Assembly (NCBI RefSeq): GCF_002917105.1
Contig: NZ_PQFZ01000002.1
Span: 186,001 to 250,000 of the forward strand
Reading direction: 5' to 3'
DNA from: Allobosea psychrotolerans
GTDB taxonomy: Bacteria > Pseudomonadota > Alphaproteobacteria > Rhizobiales > Beijerinckiaceae
Length of the DNA stretch: 64,000 bases
Shown here: positions 1-8,440 of the stretch, in pieces
Position numbering within the stretch: the stretch's first letter is position 1
Layout: each line of letters starts with the position of its first letter
The notes under the pieces: generated by a model
Databases searched by the model: none
Seen by the model: the letters and a program-made list of their open reading frames with translations, nothing else
Told to the model about the DNA's origin: nothing
Made by a program: the position numbers and the translations under genes

Positions 1-552
1 GTTCACGGTCTCGATCTCGGCCTCGTCGATCTCGCCGGCGCGATGGGCGCTCCACAGGCGCCGGCAGTCGGTGCAGGCGCCCAGCACCTCGCCCTTGTGG
101 TGGCCGACCACCATAGGCCCGACCGGGACCACGACGGTGGGCAGGTCGACGCTCGCGGCCGCCATGATCTGCGCCGGCAATGTCTTGTCGCAGCCGCCGA
201 TCACGACGATCGCGTCCATCGGCTGGGCACGGATCATCTCCTCGGTGTCCATCGCCATCAGATTGCGCAGGAACATCGAGGTCGGATGGGCGAAGCTCTC
301 ATGGATCGAGATGGTCGGGAACACCATCGGCATCGCGCCCGACAGCATGACGCCGCGCTTCACCGCCTCGATCAGGGCCGGCGCATTGCCATGGCAGGGA
401 TTGTAGTCGCTGTAGGTGTTGGTGATGCCGACGATCGGACGATCCAGCGCATCGTCGGAATAGCCCATCGCCTTGATGAAGGCCTTGCGCAGGAACAGCG
501 CAAACCCCTCGTCGCCATAGCTCGTCAGTCCCTTGCGCAGGCCTTTGGCCAT
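1..552 (-). CDS. IlvD/Edd-family dehydratase (sugar-acid or dihydroxy-acid dehydratase), C-terminus cut by window edge
   Basis: The first 184 residues of a protein of the IlvD/Edd family, Fe-S enzymes that dehydrate dihydroxy-acids or aldonic acids. Visible family marks are the YNPCHGN segment (Cys about residue 53) and GGCDKT (Cys about residue 121), both typical cluster or active-site cysteines, and a third Cys pair in CTDC near the cut. The ATG is preceded by GGGAGGAA at good spacing. It is divergent from a LacI-family regulator that heads a sugar ABC importer, so an aldonate dehydratase (arabonate, galactonate or gluconate type) is more likely than the branched-chain amino acid enzyme. 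The substrate cannot be read from this fragment. Confidence 0.88.
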   Translation of the reverse strand, partial: MAKGLRKGLTSYGDEGFALFLRKAFIKAMGYSDDALDRPIVGITNTYSDYNPCHGNAPALIEAVKRGVMLSGAMPMVFPTISIHESFAHPTSMFLRNLMAMDTEEMIRAQPMDAIVVIGGCDKTLPAQIMAAASVDLPTVVVPVGPMVVGHHKGEVLGACTDCRRLWSAHRAGEIDEAEIETVN

Positions 553-866
553 TATCGTTCCTCCCAGGGCCGAGACCGGCCAAGCCATGATGCAGCATAG
601 ACCGACCGCGTTCGATTCCTCGATGAGCAGGAAGCCGGGCGGGGTGTCGTCAGGATCATGGGCAAGCGAGCGAGCGGAGATGGACGGCCCGGCACCGGCC
701 GCCTGCCCGAGCGACACGGCTCGCTCGCCGCACGCCCCGCAGCGTCAGGCAAGGCTTCGGCAGCCTCTTCCAAAACGTTTCGGATGACATTATCGTGCCG
801 CGCAGGCTGAGGTCGGGATCCGTCGCTCCCAGCCCAAGACTCTTGGCCAGTGAACAGAGGCGATCG
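553..866. other. Divergent intergenic region between dehydratase and LacI regulator
   Basis: 314 bases without a convincing gene. It holds the 5' leaders of the two divergent genes and one LacI-type palindrome (770-783). No other structured element is evident. Confidence 0.6.
770..783. promoter_or_regulatory. Candidate LacI-family operator
   Basis: CCAAAACGTTTCGG is a near-perfect 14-base palindrome with the central AAACGTTT core typical of operators bound by LacI-family proteins. It lies between the divergent dehydratase and the LacI-family gene that begins at 867, so autoregulation and control of the dehydratase are plausible. Inferred from sequence only. Confidence 0.5.
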
Positions 867-1874
867 ATGAGTTCATTGCGCGAATTGGCGCAGATGCTGG
901 GTTTGTCGATCACGACCGTGTCTCGGGCGCTCGACGGCTATGGCGACGTCGCTGTCGCCACGCGCGAGCGCGTCCTCGCCGCCGCCGAGACGACCGGCTA
1001 CCGGCCCAATTCCGCGGCCAGGCGGCTGCGGCGCGGACTGACCGAGATCGTCACCATGGTGCTCCCGGCCGAGCCCGGCCATTTCAACGAACCGCTCTAT
1101 ATCGAGTTGCTGAGATCGACCGGCGAGCGGCTCGCCCAGCAGGGCTACGATCTGACGCTGATCGCCGCCCTGCCCGGCCCCGACGAACTCAAGACCTATC
1201 GCCGCCTCATCGAAGGCCGCCGCACCGACGCGATCATCGTCGTCCGCACCCGGCGCGAGGATGCGCGCCTGCGCTATCTCACCGATATCGGCTTCCCCTT
1301 CGTCGCGATGGGGCGCAGCGATTTCGCCGAGCCCTATGCCTATGTCGACGGTGACGGCGAAGCCGCCTTCCATGACGCTGCATTGCGCTTGACCGGTCTC
1401 GGCCATCGCAGGATCGGCCATCTCGCCGCGCCGTCGGCCTTCACCTTCGCGCATCTGCGCCGCAGCGGTTTCGCCCGCGCCATGCGCGACACAGGGCTTC
1501 CCGGCGAGATCATCGAGGACAGCGCGACCGAGGCCGGCGGCTATCGCGCCGCGGGCGTCATGCTGGCGCAGGCGCAGCCGCCGAGCGCCCTGCTCTGCGC
1601 CACCGACAGCATGGCGCTGGGCGCAATGCGCGCCGTGCGCGAGCGGGGTCTCGTGGCCGGGCGCGACATCGCGATCATCGGCCACGACAACATCCCGGCA
1701 GCCGCGTTCTCCGACCCGGCGCTCGCGACCATGGAATTGCCGATCGCCGCGACGGGCCGCCGCCTCGCCGAAATGGCGCTGGCGCGCATCGGCGGCGCCG
1801 ATCCGCGCGACATGACCGAGATCAACCCGGTCGAATTCATCCCACGCGCCTCCCTCGGGGAGGCGCGCGGCTGA
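867..1874 (+). CDS. LacI-family transcriptional regulator
   Basis: 335 residues. An N-terminal LacI helix-turn-helix (LRELAQMLGLSITTVSRAL) is followed by the YRPNSAARRLRRG hinge and a periplasmic-binding-protein-like ligand domain ending in the usual 'IGHDNIP...TMELPIAATGRRLAEMAL' pattern. The ATG at 867 is chosen over an upstream in-frame ATG at 795, because AGAGG precedes it at six bases and the HTH then starts at the usual distance from the N-terminus. It is followed by a sugar ABC importer and glycosidase on the same strand and is divergent from a sugar-acid dehydratase. It probably represses this locus until a sugar ligand binds; the ligand is unknown. Confidence 0.93.
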   Translation: MSSLRELAQMLGLSITTVSRALDGYGDVAVATRERVLAAAETTGYRPNSAARRLRRGLTEIVTMVLPAEPGHFNEPLYIELLRSTGERLAQQGYDLTLIAALPGPDELKTYRRLIEGRRTDAIIVVRTRREDARLRYLTDIGFPFVAMGRSDFAEPYAYVDGDGEAAFHDAALRLTGLGHRRIGHLAAPSAFTFAHLRRSGFARAMRDTGLPGEIIEDSATEAGGYRAAGVMLAQAQPPSALLCATDSMALGAMRAVRERGLVAGRDIAIIGHDNIPAAAFSDPALATMELPIAATGRRLAEMALARIGGADPRDMTEINPVEFIPRASLGEARG

Positions 1875-1951
1875 CCCATCACGGAAGGCGCGGGCCTCTC
1901 GCAGCCGCCGCTTCCGACGCCAATCAAAGCAAGCGAGCCAGGGAGGAAGCC

Positions 1952-3235
1952 ATGAAGACACTCAACCAGCTGGCGCTCGCCGCCATGACGGCAGGAGCCA
2001 TCCTCGCCGCACCGGCCGTGAAGGCGCAGGATCTCGTTTTTCTCTCGACGCAATTGCGCCCGATCGACGAGGCGCAGAAGGTGCGCGAGGTGCTGCTCAA
2101 GGGCGCGCCGAAAACCACCTATGTGGTTGAAGAGCCGCCGCAATTCGCCGTGCGCATGAAGGCGGAGCAGGCCGCCGGCAAGCGCACGATCAGCCTGATG
2201 GGCGCCTTGCATGGCGAATTGCAGCCGCTGGCGCCGACCGCATCGCTGGACGCCATCGACGATGTCGCGGCCAGGCTCGGCGCGAGCGGCATACCCGCCG
2301 GTTTGATGGAACTCGGCAAGCTCGGGACCTCCACGCAGCAATACATCCCCTGGATGCAGGCAACCTATGTCCTCGTCGTCAGGAAGGAGGCTTTGCCCTT
2401 CCTGCCGGCGGGCGCCGACGTCAACGCCTTGACCTATGAGCAGCTCGCAGCCTGGGGCAAGGCGATCCAGGACAAGACCGGGCAGCGCCGCATCGGCTTT
2501 CCGGCCGGCCCCAAAGGCCTGTTCGCGCGCTTCCTGCAGGGCAATCTCGTGCCCTCCTATACCGGCTCGATGGTGACCGAGTTCCGCTCGGCTGCTGCCG
2601 AAAAGGGCTGGACCGAGTTCAAGGCGCTCTGGGCGACGGTCAACCCCAACGCCAACAACTATAATTTCATGCAGGAACCGCTGATGGCCGGCGAGGTCTG
2701 GATCGCCTGGGACCATATCGCCCGGGTCAAGGATGCGCTGACCGCCGAGCCCGACAAATACCTCGTCGTGCCGCCGCCCGCCGGCAGCCAGGGCCGCGCC
2801 TATATGCCGGTCGTCGCCGGCCTTGCCATCGCCAAGGATGCGCCGAACCGGGCCCAGGCTGCGGCCGTGATCGAGCATCTGCTCAAGCCGGCGACGCAGA
2901 TCGCCACCGCCATGGAGGTCGGTTTCTTCCCGGTCATCAACGCGCCGCTTCCGGCCGATCTGCCTGCCGGCGTCAAGCTGCTGGCTGACGGCATCGCCAA
3001 GACGCAAGGCGCGAAGGATGCGATCGTCGCCCTGCTGCCGGTCGGGCTCGGCGACAAGGGCGGCGAGTTCAACAAGGTCTATTTCGACACCTTCCAGCGC
3101 ATCGTGCTGCGCGGCGAACCGGTCCGCGCGGTGCTCGATTCCCAGGCCGAGACCTTGCGCGCGCTGATGACCCAGACCGCGGCGCCGTGCTGGGCTCCGG
3201 ACAAGCCGAGCCAGGGCGCCTGCCCGGTGACGTGA
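1952..3235 (+). CDS. Carbohydrate ABC transporter, periplasmic substrate-binding protein
   Basis: 427 residues with a cleavable signal peptide (hydrophobic stretch then AAPAVKAQ, cleavage near residue 26) and the overall pattern of family 1 extracellular solute-binding proteins (sugar binding), including the conserved 'GEVWIAWDHIARVKDAL' region and C-terminal helices. AGGGAGGAAG precedes the ATG. It is the first gene of an importer set with two permeases and an ATPase downstream, and is separated from the first permease by a hairpin (3254-3325) of the kind that often stabilises binding-protein mRNA. The substrate is unknown. The linked glycosidase suggests a glycoside or disaccharide-like compound. 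Confidence 0.9.
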   Translation: MKTLNQLALAAMTAGAILAAPAVKAQDLVFLSTQLRPIDEAQKVREVLLKGAPKTTYVVEEPPQFAVRMKAEQAAGKRTISLMGALHGELQPLAPTASLDAIDDVAARLGASGIPAGLMELGKLGTSTQQYIPWMQATYVLVVRKEALPFLPAGADVNALTYEQLAAWGKAIQDKTGQRRIGFPAGPKGLFARFLQGNLVPSYTGSMVTEFRSAAAEKGWTEFKALWATVNPNANNYNFMQEPLMAGEVWIAWDHIARVKDALTAEPDKYLVVPPPAGSQGRAYMPVVAGLAIAKDAPNRAQAAAVIEHLLKPATQIATAMEVGFFPVINAPLPADLPAGVKLLADGIAKTQGAKDAIVALLPVGLGDKGGEFNKVYFDTFQRIVLRGEPVRAVLDSQAETLRALMTQTAAPCWAPDKPSQGACPVT

Positions 3236-3253
3236 GGGGTTCTGGCACGACCT

Positions 3254-3325
3254 GTCGTCCCGGGCGACCCACCGGGTCCGGCTTTCAGCCGGCCCGATGG
3301 CAGGCTCCGGGAAGCCCGGGGCGAC
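3254..3325. repeat. Intra-operon REP-like hairpin between binding protein and permease genes
   Basis: GTCGTCCCGGGC (3254-3265) pairs with GCCCGGGGCGAC (3314-3325) with one G-T pair, and inside it CCGGCT/AGCCGG (3278-3292) forms a second perfect stem with a 3-base loop. It sits in the only sizeable gap of the importer operon. Confidence 0.7.
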
Positions 3326-3359
3326 GTCGCGGTTTACGTCACAAGCAGAAAGTCCCTCC

Positions 3360-4208
3360 ATGCCCCAGCCGCGCTGGCTGCCCTATCTGCTGATCGCGCC
3401 CTCGGTCGCCTTTCTCGCGGCCTTCTTCCTGGTGCCGCTCGGCCAGACCATCCTGCTCTCCTTCGATGGCGGGCAAGGGCTCTCGCTCGCCAACTACGCC
3501 CGCATGGCCGGCGATCTCAATTTCCCGACGGCGCTGCGCAACACCTTCGCGCTCGTCATCGTGGTGATCCCGCTGCAAGTGGCGCTGGCGCTGGTCATGG
3601 GCCTGATGCTGCAGAAGATGACGCGCGGGCGCGAACTCGTGCTCTGGATCTGGACGATCCCGCTTGGCGTCTCCGATCTCGCGGCTGGCCTCGTCTGGCT
3701 CGCGATCCTGCAGGATTCCGGCTATCTCAATACGCTGCTGTTCCAATTCGGCCTGATCGGCGGGCCGACCGCCTATCTCAACAGCGAGACCCCCGTCGCG
3801 CTGTTCGTCGCCGTCGTGCTGGCGGAGGTCTGGCGCGCGACCGCCATCGTCCTGATCATCCTCGTCGCCGGCATCCAGCTCATTCCCAAGGAGTTCGGCG
3901 AGGCGGCCGACATCGTCGGCGCGAGCCCCTGGACCAAATTCCGCAGGATCACGCTGCCCTTGCTGAAGCCCAGCCTGCAATCGGCGCTGATCCTGCGCAC
4001 CGTGCTGGCCTTCGAGGTCTTCGCGGTCGTCTATGCGCTCGGCGGGCGCAATTTCCCGATCATCGTCGGCGAAGCCTATACCTGGCAGAACGAGAACCAG
4101 AATTACGGCGTCGCCGCAGCCTATGCCGTGCTGGTGATGGCGATCTCGCTGACGGCGACAGTGATCTATCTCAAGGCGCTGCGCGTCGATCCGGAAGCGC
4201 AGGCATGA
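3360..4208 (+). CDS. Carbohydrate ABC transporter permease (MalF-type)
   Basis: 282 residues, a multi-pass inner-membrane protein with about six hydrophobic segments and the cytoplasmic EAA loop 'EAADIVGASPWTKFRRITLPLLKPSL', which docks the ATPase. The ATG at 3360 (MPQPRWLPYLLIAPS) is chosen because the first transmembrane helix then follows at once; an in-frame ATG at 3297 falls inside the upstream hairpin. It overlaps the next permease by four bases (ATGA), indicating translational coupling. It forms the translocation pore with the product of the next gene. Confidence 0.92.
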   Translation: MPQPRWLPYLLIAPSVAFLAAFFLVPLGQTILLSFDGGQGLSLANYARMAGDLNFPTALRNTFALVIVVIPLQVALALVMGLMLQKMTRGRELVLWIWTIPLGVSDLAAGLVWLAILQDSGYLNTLLFQFGLIGGPTAYLNSETPVALFVAVVLAEVWRATAIVLIILVAGIQLIPKEFGEAADIVGASPWTKFRRITLPLLKPSLQSALILRTVLAFEVFAVVYALGGRNFPIIVGEAYTWQNENQNYGVAAAYAVLVMAISLTATVIYLKALRVDPEAQA

Positions 4209-5011
4209 GCGCGCCCCGCAAATTGCTTTACGTCACCGGCGTCCTGGCGCTCTGCGCCTGGGTGCTGGTGCCGATCTACCTGATCGGGCTCGGCGCGATG
4301 GGCGGGCGGATGGCCGTGTTCAAATGGCCGAAATCGCTCGCCCCCACGGAGGCTTCCTTCACCGCGCTCGCGGCCTTCCTGAAGATCGAGGGTGTCTGGA
4401 ACGCGGCGCTGAATTCGCTCATCGCCGCCTCGCTCACCATGCTGTTCTCGATCCTGCTCGGGGCTCCGGCCGGCTATGCGCTGGCGCGCTTCAGCTTCCG
4501 CGGCCAGAGCGCCTTCCGCCTGCTGGTGCTGCTGACGCGGGCTTTCCCGCTCGCGATCCTGGCGCTGCCGCTGACCGTCATCTTCATCAAGGTGGGGCTC
4601 TACGACACGCCGCTGGGCGTCTCGCTGATCCATACCGCGCTGGCGCTGCCTTTCGCTGCGCTCGTGACCTCCTCGCTCTTCATGGGCATCCCGCGCGAAT
4701 ATGAGGAGGCGGCCTGGGTTTTCGGCTGCACGCGCTGGCAGGCCTTCCGCAAGGTGGTGCTGCCGCTCGCCCTGCCGGGCATCGCGGCGGCTGCGATCTT
4801 CGCCTTCGTGATCTCCTGGAACGAGGTCTTCGCCGCCTCGGTGCTGACCGTGCGCGAGCGCACGCTGACGGCCTATCTGCTCGCGGTCCTGTCCGAATCG
4901 CCGCTGCATTACCGCTTCGCCGGCGGCTTCATCCTCATCGTCCCTTCCGTGCTCTTCATCTTCGCGGTCAGGAAATACCTGTTCGCGATGTGGGGCGTCT
5001 CGAGCAAATAG
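4205..5011 (+). CDS. Carbohydrate ABC transporter permease (MalG-type)
   Basis: 268 residues with six predicted membrane helices and the EAA loop 'EEAAWVFGCTRWQAFRKVVLPLALPG'. This is the second pore subunit of the importer. Its start overlaps the stop of the preceding permease and it ends nine bases before the ATPase gene. The length and the C-terminal 'YLFAMWGVSSK' ending are typical of MalG-like permeases. Nothing unusual is seen in the reading frame. Confidence 0.92.
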   Translation: MSAPRKLLYVTGVLALCAWVLVPIYLIGLGAMGGRMAVFKWPKSLAPTEASFTALAAFLKIEGVWNAALNSLIAASLTMLFSILLGAPAGYALARFSFRGQSAFRLLVLLTRAFPLAILALPLTVIFIKVGLYDTPLGVSLIHTALALPFAALVTSSLFMGIPREYEEAAWVFGCTRWQAFRKVVLPLALPGIAAAAIFAFVISWNEVFAASVLTVRERTLTAYLLAVLSESPLHYRFAGGFILIVPSVLFIFAVRKYLFAMWGVSSK

Positions 5012-5020
5012 GAGGCGCCC

Positions 5021-6067
5021 ATGGCCGGCATCCTGATCGACAAGGTCGCCAAGCGGTTCGGCAACGCTGTTGCCCTGCAGGAGATCTCGCTGACCGTCGC
5101 GGATGGCGAATTCGTCGCCCTGCTCGGTCCTTCCGGCTGCGGCAAGACCACCCTGCTGCGCATCATCGCGGGGCTCGAGGCGCAGAGCTCCGGCAAGGTC
5201 GTGATCGGCGAGCGCGACGTCTCGGCGCTCAAGCCATCCGAACGCGGGCTTGCCATGGTCTTCCAGAACTATGCCGTCTTTCCGCATATGACGGTGTTCG
5301 AGAACGTCGCCTTCGGCCTGCGCATGAAGGGGGCCGATCAGGCCCGCGTCGAGGCGCAGGTGCGCAAGGCCGCCGCCCTGCTGCATATCGAGGCGTATCT
5401 CGAACGCTACCCCGCCAAACTCTCGGGCGGGCAACGTCAGCGCGTCGCCGTGGCGCGCGCGCTCGCCGTCGAGCCCGCTGTCCTGCTGATGGACGAGCCG
5501 CTCTCCAATCTCGACGCCCTGCTCAGGCTCGAGATGCGCGCCGAACTGCGCAGCGTGCTGCGCGAGGCCGGCACGACCACGATCTATGTCACCCACGACC
5601 AGACCGAGGCCATGGGGCTCGCCGACCGCATCGCGGTGATGCATGGCGGCCATATCGTCCAGATCGATACGCCGACCACGATCTACTCGAAGCCGGCGAC
5701 CCGTTTCGTCGGCGGCTTCGTCGGTTCGCCGCCGATGAACTTCGTCTCCACCTCGGCCAGCGCCGGCAGCGCCAAGCTCGGCGGCATCACGCTGGCTGCT
5801 CCCGTCGATGGGCCGATCATCCTCGGCTTCCGCGGCGAGGACGCCAGATTGACCGACGCCGCCAGCGGCGTGCCGTTCAGGCTCAAGGTCGCGGAGCCGA
5901 TGGGCTCGCATCTGCTGCTCACCGGGCATGTCGGCGACGACCTCGCCCGCATCGTCGCCCCATCGGGCACGCGGATCGACGCCGGCGCGACGCTCGGCCT
6001 GGCGCTCGACCCCACCCGCATCGTCTGGATCGACCCGCAAACCGGTCGCACCCTTCCTGGAGCCTGA
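5021..6067 (+). CDS. Carbohydrate ABC transporter ATP-binding protein (MalK/UgpC-type)
   Basis: 348 residues. Walker A is GPSGCGKTT, the Q-loop lies in 'VFQNYAVFPHMTV', the signature is LSGGQRQRV, Walker B is VLLMDEPLSNLD and the H-loop is in YVTHDQTEA, followed by a C-terminal TOBE/MOP-like regulatory domain. These are the hallmarks of CUT1-type sugar ATPases that energise the two preceding permeases. The stop is followed after four bases by the glycosidase gene, so import and intracellular cleavage are probably co-expressed. Confidence 0.94.
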   Translation: MAGILIDKVAKRFGNAVALQEISLTVADGEFVALLGPSGCGKTTLLRIIAGLEAQSSGKVVIGERDVSALKPSERGLAMVFQNYAVFPHMTVFENVAFGLRMKGADQARVEAQVRKAAALLHIEAYLERYPAKLSGGQRQRVAVARALAVEPAVLLMDEPLSNLDALLRLEMRAELRSVLREAGTTTIYVTHDQTEAMGLADRIAVMHGGHIVQIDTPTTIYSKPATRFVGGFVGSPPMNFVSTSASAGSAKLGGITLAAPVDGPIILGFRGEDARLTDAASGVPFRLKVAEPMGSHLLLTGHVGDDLARIVAPSGTRIDAGATLGLALDPTRIVWIDPQTGRTLPGA

Positions 6068-6071
6068 GCCT

Positions 6072-7370
6072 GTGCTGTCGACAACCCCTCCGACCGATCT
6101 CGATGACGCGGCGCGCGCCGTGCTGCGCCGCAATGACCGTGGCGGCTTCACCGTGCCCAATGGCCGGGTCTATCCCTTTCAGTGGAACTGGGATTCCGCC
6201 TTCGTCGCGCTCGGCTTCGCGACCTTCGACCTCGACCGCGCCTGGCGCGAGCTGGAGACCTTGTTCGAAGGCCAGTGGCAGGACGGCATGGTGCCGCATA
6301 TCGTCTTCCGCGCCCCGGCCGAGGGCTATTATCCCGGCCCCGAGGCCTGGGGCATCCAGCGCCAGCCGCTGACCTCCGGCATCTCCCAGCCGCCCGTGGC
6401 GGCGACCGCCGCGCGCGTGCTGCACGATCTCTCCGCCGGCGATGCGGCGCGGATCAGGAGCCTGTTCCCGAAACTCTTCGCCTCGCATCGCTGGTGGCAC
6501 GAGATCCGCGACCCCGACGGTACGGGGCTCGTCACAATGGTTCACCCCTGGGAATCCGGCCGGGACAATTCGCCGGATTGGGACGAGCCGCTGCGCCATG
6601 TCGTCCCGAGCGTCGATGTCGCGCATCTGCGCAAGGATCTCGGCCATGTCGACGCCACGCAACGCCCGACCCATGATTTCTACAACCGCGTCATGACGCT
6701 GGTCGAGGAGGCCAAGGCGCTGGCCTGGGACGGTGTGTCGGTCGCCCGCACCCTCTCCTTTCGGGTCTGCGATCTCGGCATCCAGTCGATCCTGCTGCGC
6801 GCCGATCGCGATCTGCTCAAGCTCGCGGAGGAACTCGGCTTCACCGCTGAAGCCTCGGCCCTGCGCGACTGGATCGCGCGCAGTGAGACGGCGATGCAGC
6901 GCCTGAAAGGCACGGATGGGCTCTACCGCTCGCTCGACCTGCGCAGCGGCCAGCTGAGCGAGGCCGTCACCTGCGCCGCCTTCCTGCCGCTCTATGCCCG
7001 GACCGCCAGCCAGAAGGACGCACAGGCCCTCAAGGAATACCTTGCAGCGACGCGGGCCGTGGCCGGCTTCTCCATCGCCAGCACCGACCCGCGCGACCCG
7101 CGTTTCGATGCCACGCGCTACTGGCGCGGGCCGGTCTGGCTGATGATGAACCGGGTGATCGCCGACGGCCTGTCCGGCTACGGCCTGACCGAGGAGGCCG
7201 ATACGCTTCGAGCGGACAGCGGCGAACTCGTCCGGCGCAATGGCTTCTGGGAGTATTTCGACCCGCGCGACGGCGCCGGATGCGGCGGTCCGGATTTTTC
7301 CTGGACCGCGGCGATGTGGCTGTCCTGGTGCGGATCGCCAAGCGCCAGACAGGCACTGACGGCGCTTTGA
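6072..7370 (+). CDS. MGH1-like / GH63-type intracellular glycoside hydrolase
   Basis: 432 residues, no signal peptide, so cytoplasmic. It has the (alpha/alpha)6-barrel signature segments of the mannosylglycerate hydrolase-like GH63 clade: 'FQWNWDSAF' near the start, 'WESGRDNSPDWD' (about residues 160-171, with the probable acid Asp), 'YWRGPVWLMMN' and 'FWEYFDPRDG' (Glu about 394, probable base). A GTG start at 6072, four bases after the ATPase stop, is chosen because the conserved region begins soon after it and any upstream start would lie deep in the ATPase gene. It probably hydrolyses the glycoside brought in by the linked importer. Glucosyl- or mannosylglycerate are candidates from the family only. 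Confidence 0.85.
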   Translation: MLSTTPPTDLDDAARAVLRRNDRGGFTVPNGRVYPFQWNWDSAFVALGFATFDLDRAWRELETLFEGQWQDGMVPHIVFRAPAEGYYPGPEAWGIQRQPLTSGISQPPVAATAARVLHDLSAGDAARIRSLFPKLFASHRWWHEIRDPDGTGLVTMVHPWESGRDNSPDWDEPLRHVVPSVDVAHLRKDLGHVDATQRPTHDFYNRVMTLVEEAKALAWDGVSVARTLSFRVCDLGIQSILLRADRDLLKLAEELGFTAEASALRDWIARSETAMQRLKGTDGLYRSLDLRSGQLSEAVTCAAFLPLYARTASQKDAQALKEYLAATRAVAGFSIASTDPRDPRFDATRYWRGPVWLMMNRVIADGLSGYGLTEEADTLRADSGELVRRNGFWEYFDPRDGAGCGGPDFSWTAAMWLSWCGSPSARQALTAL

Positions 7371-7450
7371 TTCGGACTATGAAGGAAGCTGGCCAAACGG
7401 TATTTTGTACTGACGGCCTTCAGCGCTGACCGATGGCGTTATTCTCCCCC

Positions 7451-7595
7451 GTCATTCCGGGGCAGGCCGAAGGCCTGAGCCCGGAACCCAGAACCGATGC
7501 GCGTCCTCGTGAAGCGAACCGGCTGCCGCGCCTTCTCAAGCAGCGGCATCGTTTCTGGGTTCCGGGCTCGATCCTTCGGATCGCCCCGGAATGAC
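7451..7595. repeat. Large inverted repeat able to form a branched cruciform
   Basis: Two head-to-head copies of a REP-like unit. GTCATTCCGGGGC (7451-7463) pairs with GCCCCGGAATGAC (7583-7595), and GAGCCCGGAACCCAGAA pairs with TTCTGGGTTCCGGGCTC. Each unit also carries its own small hairpin (AGGCCGAAGGCCT and GATCCTTCGGATC). It lies between the convergent glycosidase and tmk genes, where it may also stop transcription. Confidence 0.85.
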
Positions 7596-7641
7596 GGCGC
7601 AACCTCAGCCATAAGTCGGGGTCAAAGGCCGTTGGTATTAA

Positions 7642-8322
7642 TCAGGCAATTCTCTCGGCTAGCATCCCGCTGACGTAGCTCAGAGCCTCCTGCTCCACGA
7701 TCGCGGGCGGCCGATCGGCATCGATGACCTTGTACGGGGCAGGCAGTGTCGCGGCCTGGTCCAGGAATGATTGGCGAACGCGGCGATGGAAGGCCAGGTC
7801 GAGCGCCTCGAACCGGCCTTCGTCGACTTGCGACTGCTGCAATCGCGTCCGGCTGCGCTCCAGGGCGACCTTGGGGTCGAGATCGAGCACGAGCGTCAGC
7901 TCGGGCCAGAGATCCTCGATGGTCAGGCGATGAAGATCGAGGATCAGCGCCTCTGAGAGCCCCCGCCCCGCGCCTTGATAGGCGATCGTCGAGCCGACGA
8001 AGCGGTCGCAGATCACGACCTTGCCGGCCTGGAGCGCCGGCAGGATGACCTGGTCGATATGCTGCCGCCGGCTGGCATTCATCAGCAGCAATTCGGCGGT
8101 GGGTGTCCAGTCATAGGCGTTGCTGGCCAGCAGGATCTTGCGCAGGGCTGCGCCGGCCTCGGTGCCGCCCGGCTCATGGGTGGCCAGCACCGCGTGCCCG
8201 GCCTCCCGCAAGGCGGCGGACAAGGACCGCGCCAGCCCCGACTTGCCGCTGCCGTCGACGCCTTCAAGCGCGATCATGAAACCGCGCGACTGCTTGTGCC
8301 GGGACTGCTTGTGCATTGCCAT
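7642..8322 (-). CDS. tmk: Thymidylate kinase
   Basis: Phosphorylates dTMP to dTDP in the cytosol. It has the P-loop EGVDGSGKS, the DR(F/Y) motif in ICDRFVGSTIAYQGAGRG with its TYAYQG-like segment, and a LID-type Arg region (RSRTRLQQ). Three in-frame ATGs compete (8367, 8322, 8277). Family members usually begin a few residues before the P-loop (MIALEG, 8277), and none has a good ribosome site. The N-terminal extension contains an in-frame tandem copy, HKQSRHKQSR. The gene follows dacC and rlpA as in many Rhizobiales, but the usual downstream holB is absent here. Confidence 0.88.
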   Translation of the reverse strand: MAMHKQSRHKQSRGFMIALEGVDGSGKSGLARSLSAALREAGHAVLATHEPGGTEAGAALRKILLASNAYDWTPTAELLLMNASRRQHIDQVILPALQAGKVVICDRFVGSTIAYQGAGRGLSEALILDLHRLTIEDLWPELTLVLDLDPKVALERSRTRLQQSQVDEGRFEALDLAFHRRVRQSFLDQAATLPAPYKVIDADRPPAIVEQEALSYVSGMLAERIA

Positions 8323-8440
8323 CAAAACCAGTTTGCCGCGGTGCCACACGGATGCCGAAGACTGCATACGAGATTCGAGGGCGCTCGATAACGCAAGCTT
8401 GCAGCCGTGATGAGATAGGCCGGCTTCGCTTGCGCGCCGT

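Noticed and set aside
4166..6160. A 664-codon minus-strand open frame opposite the ABC permease and ATPase genes
   Set aside because: The plus-strand genes have complete ABC motifs; the antisense frame is low-complexity Arg/Gly/Asp-rich.
7371..7450. A possible holB or other gene remnant after the glycosidase
   Set aside because: No reading frame here resembles DNA polymerase III delta prime; the stretch is too short and leads into the cruciform repeat.
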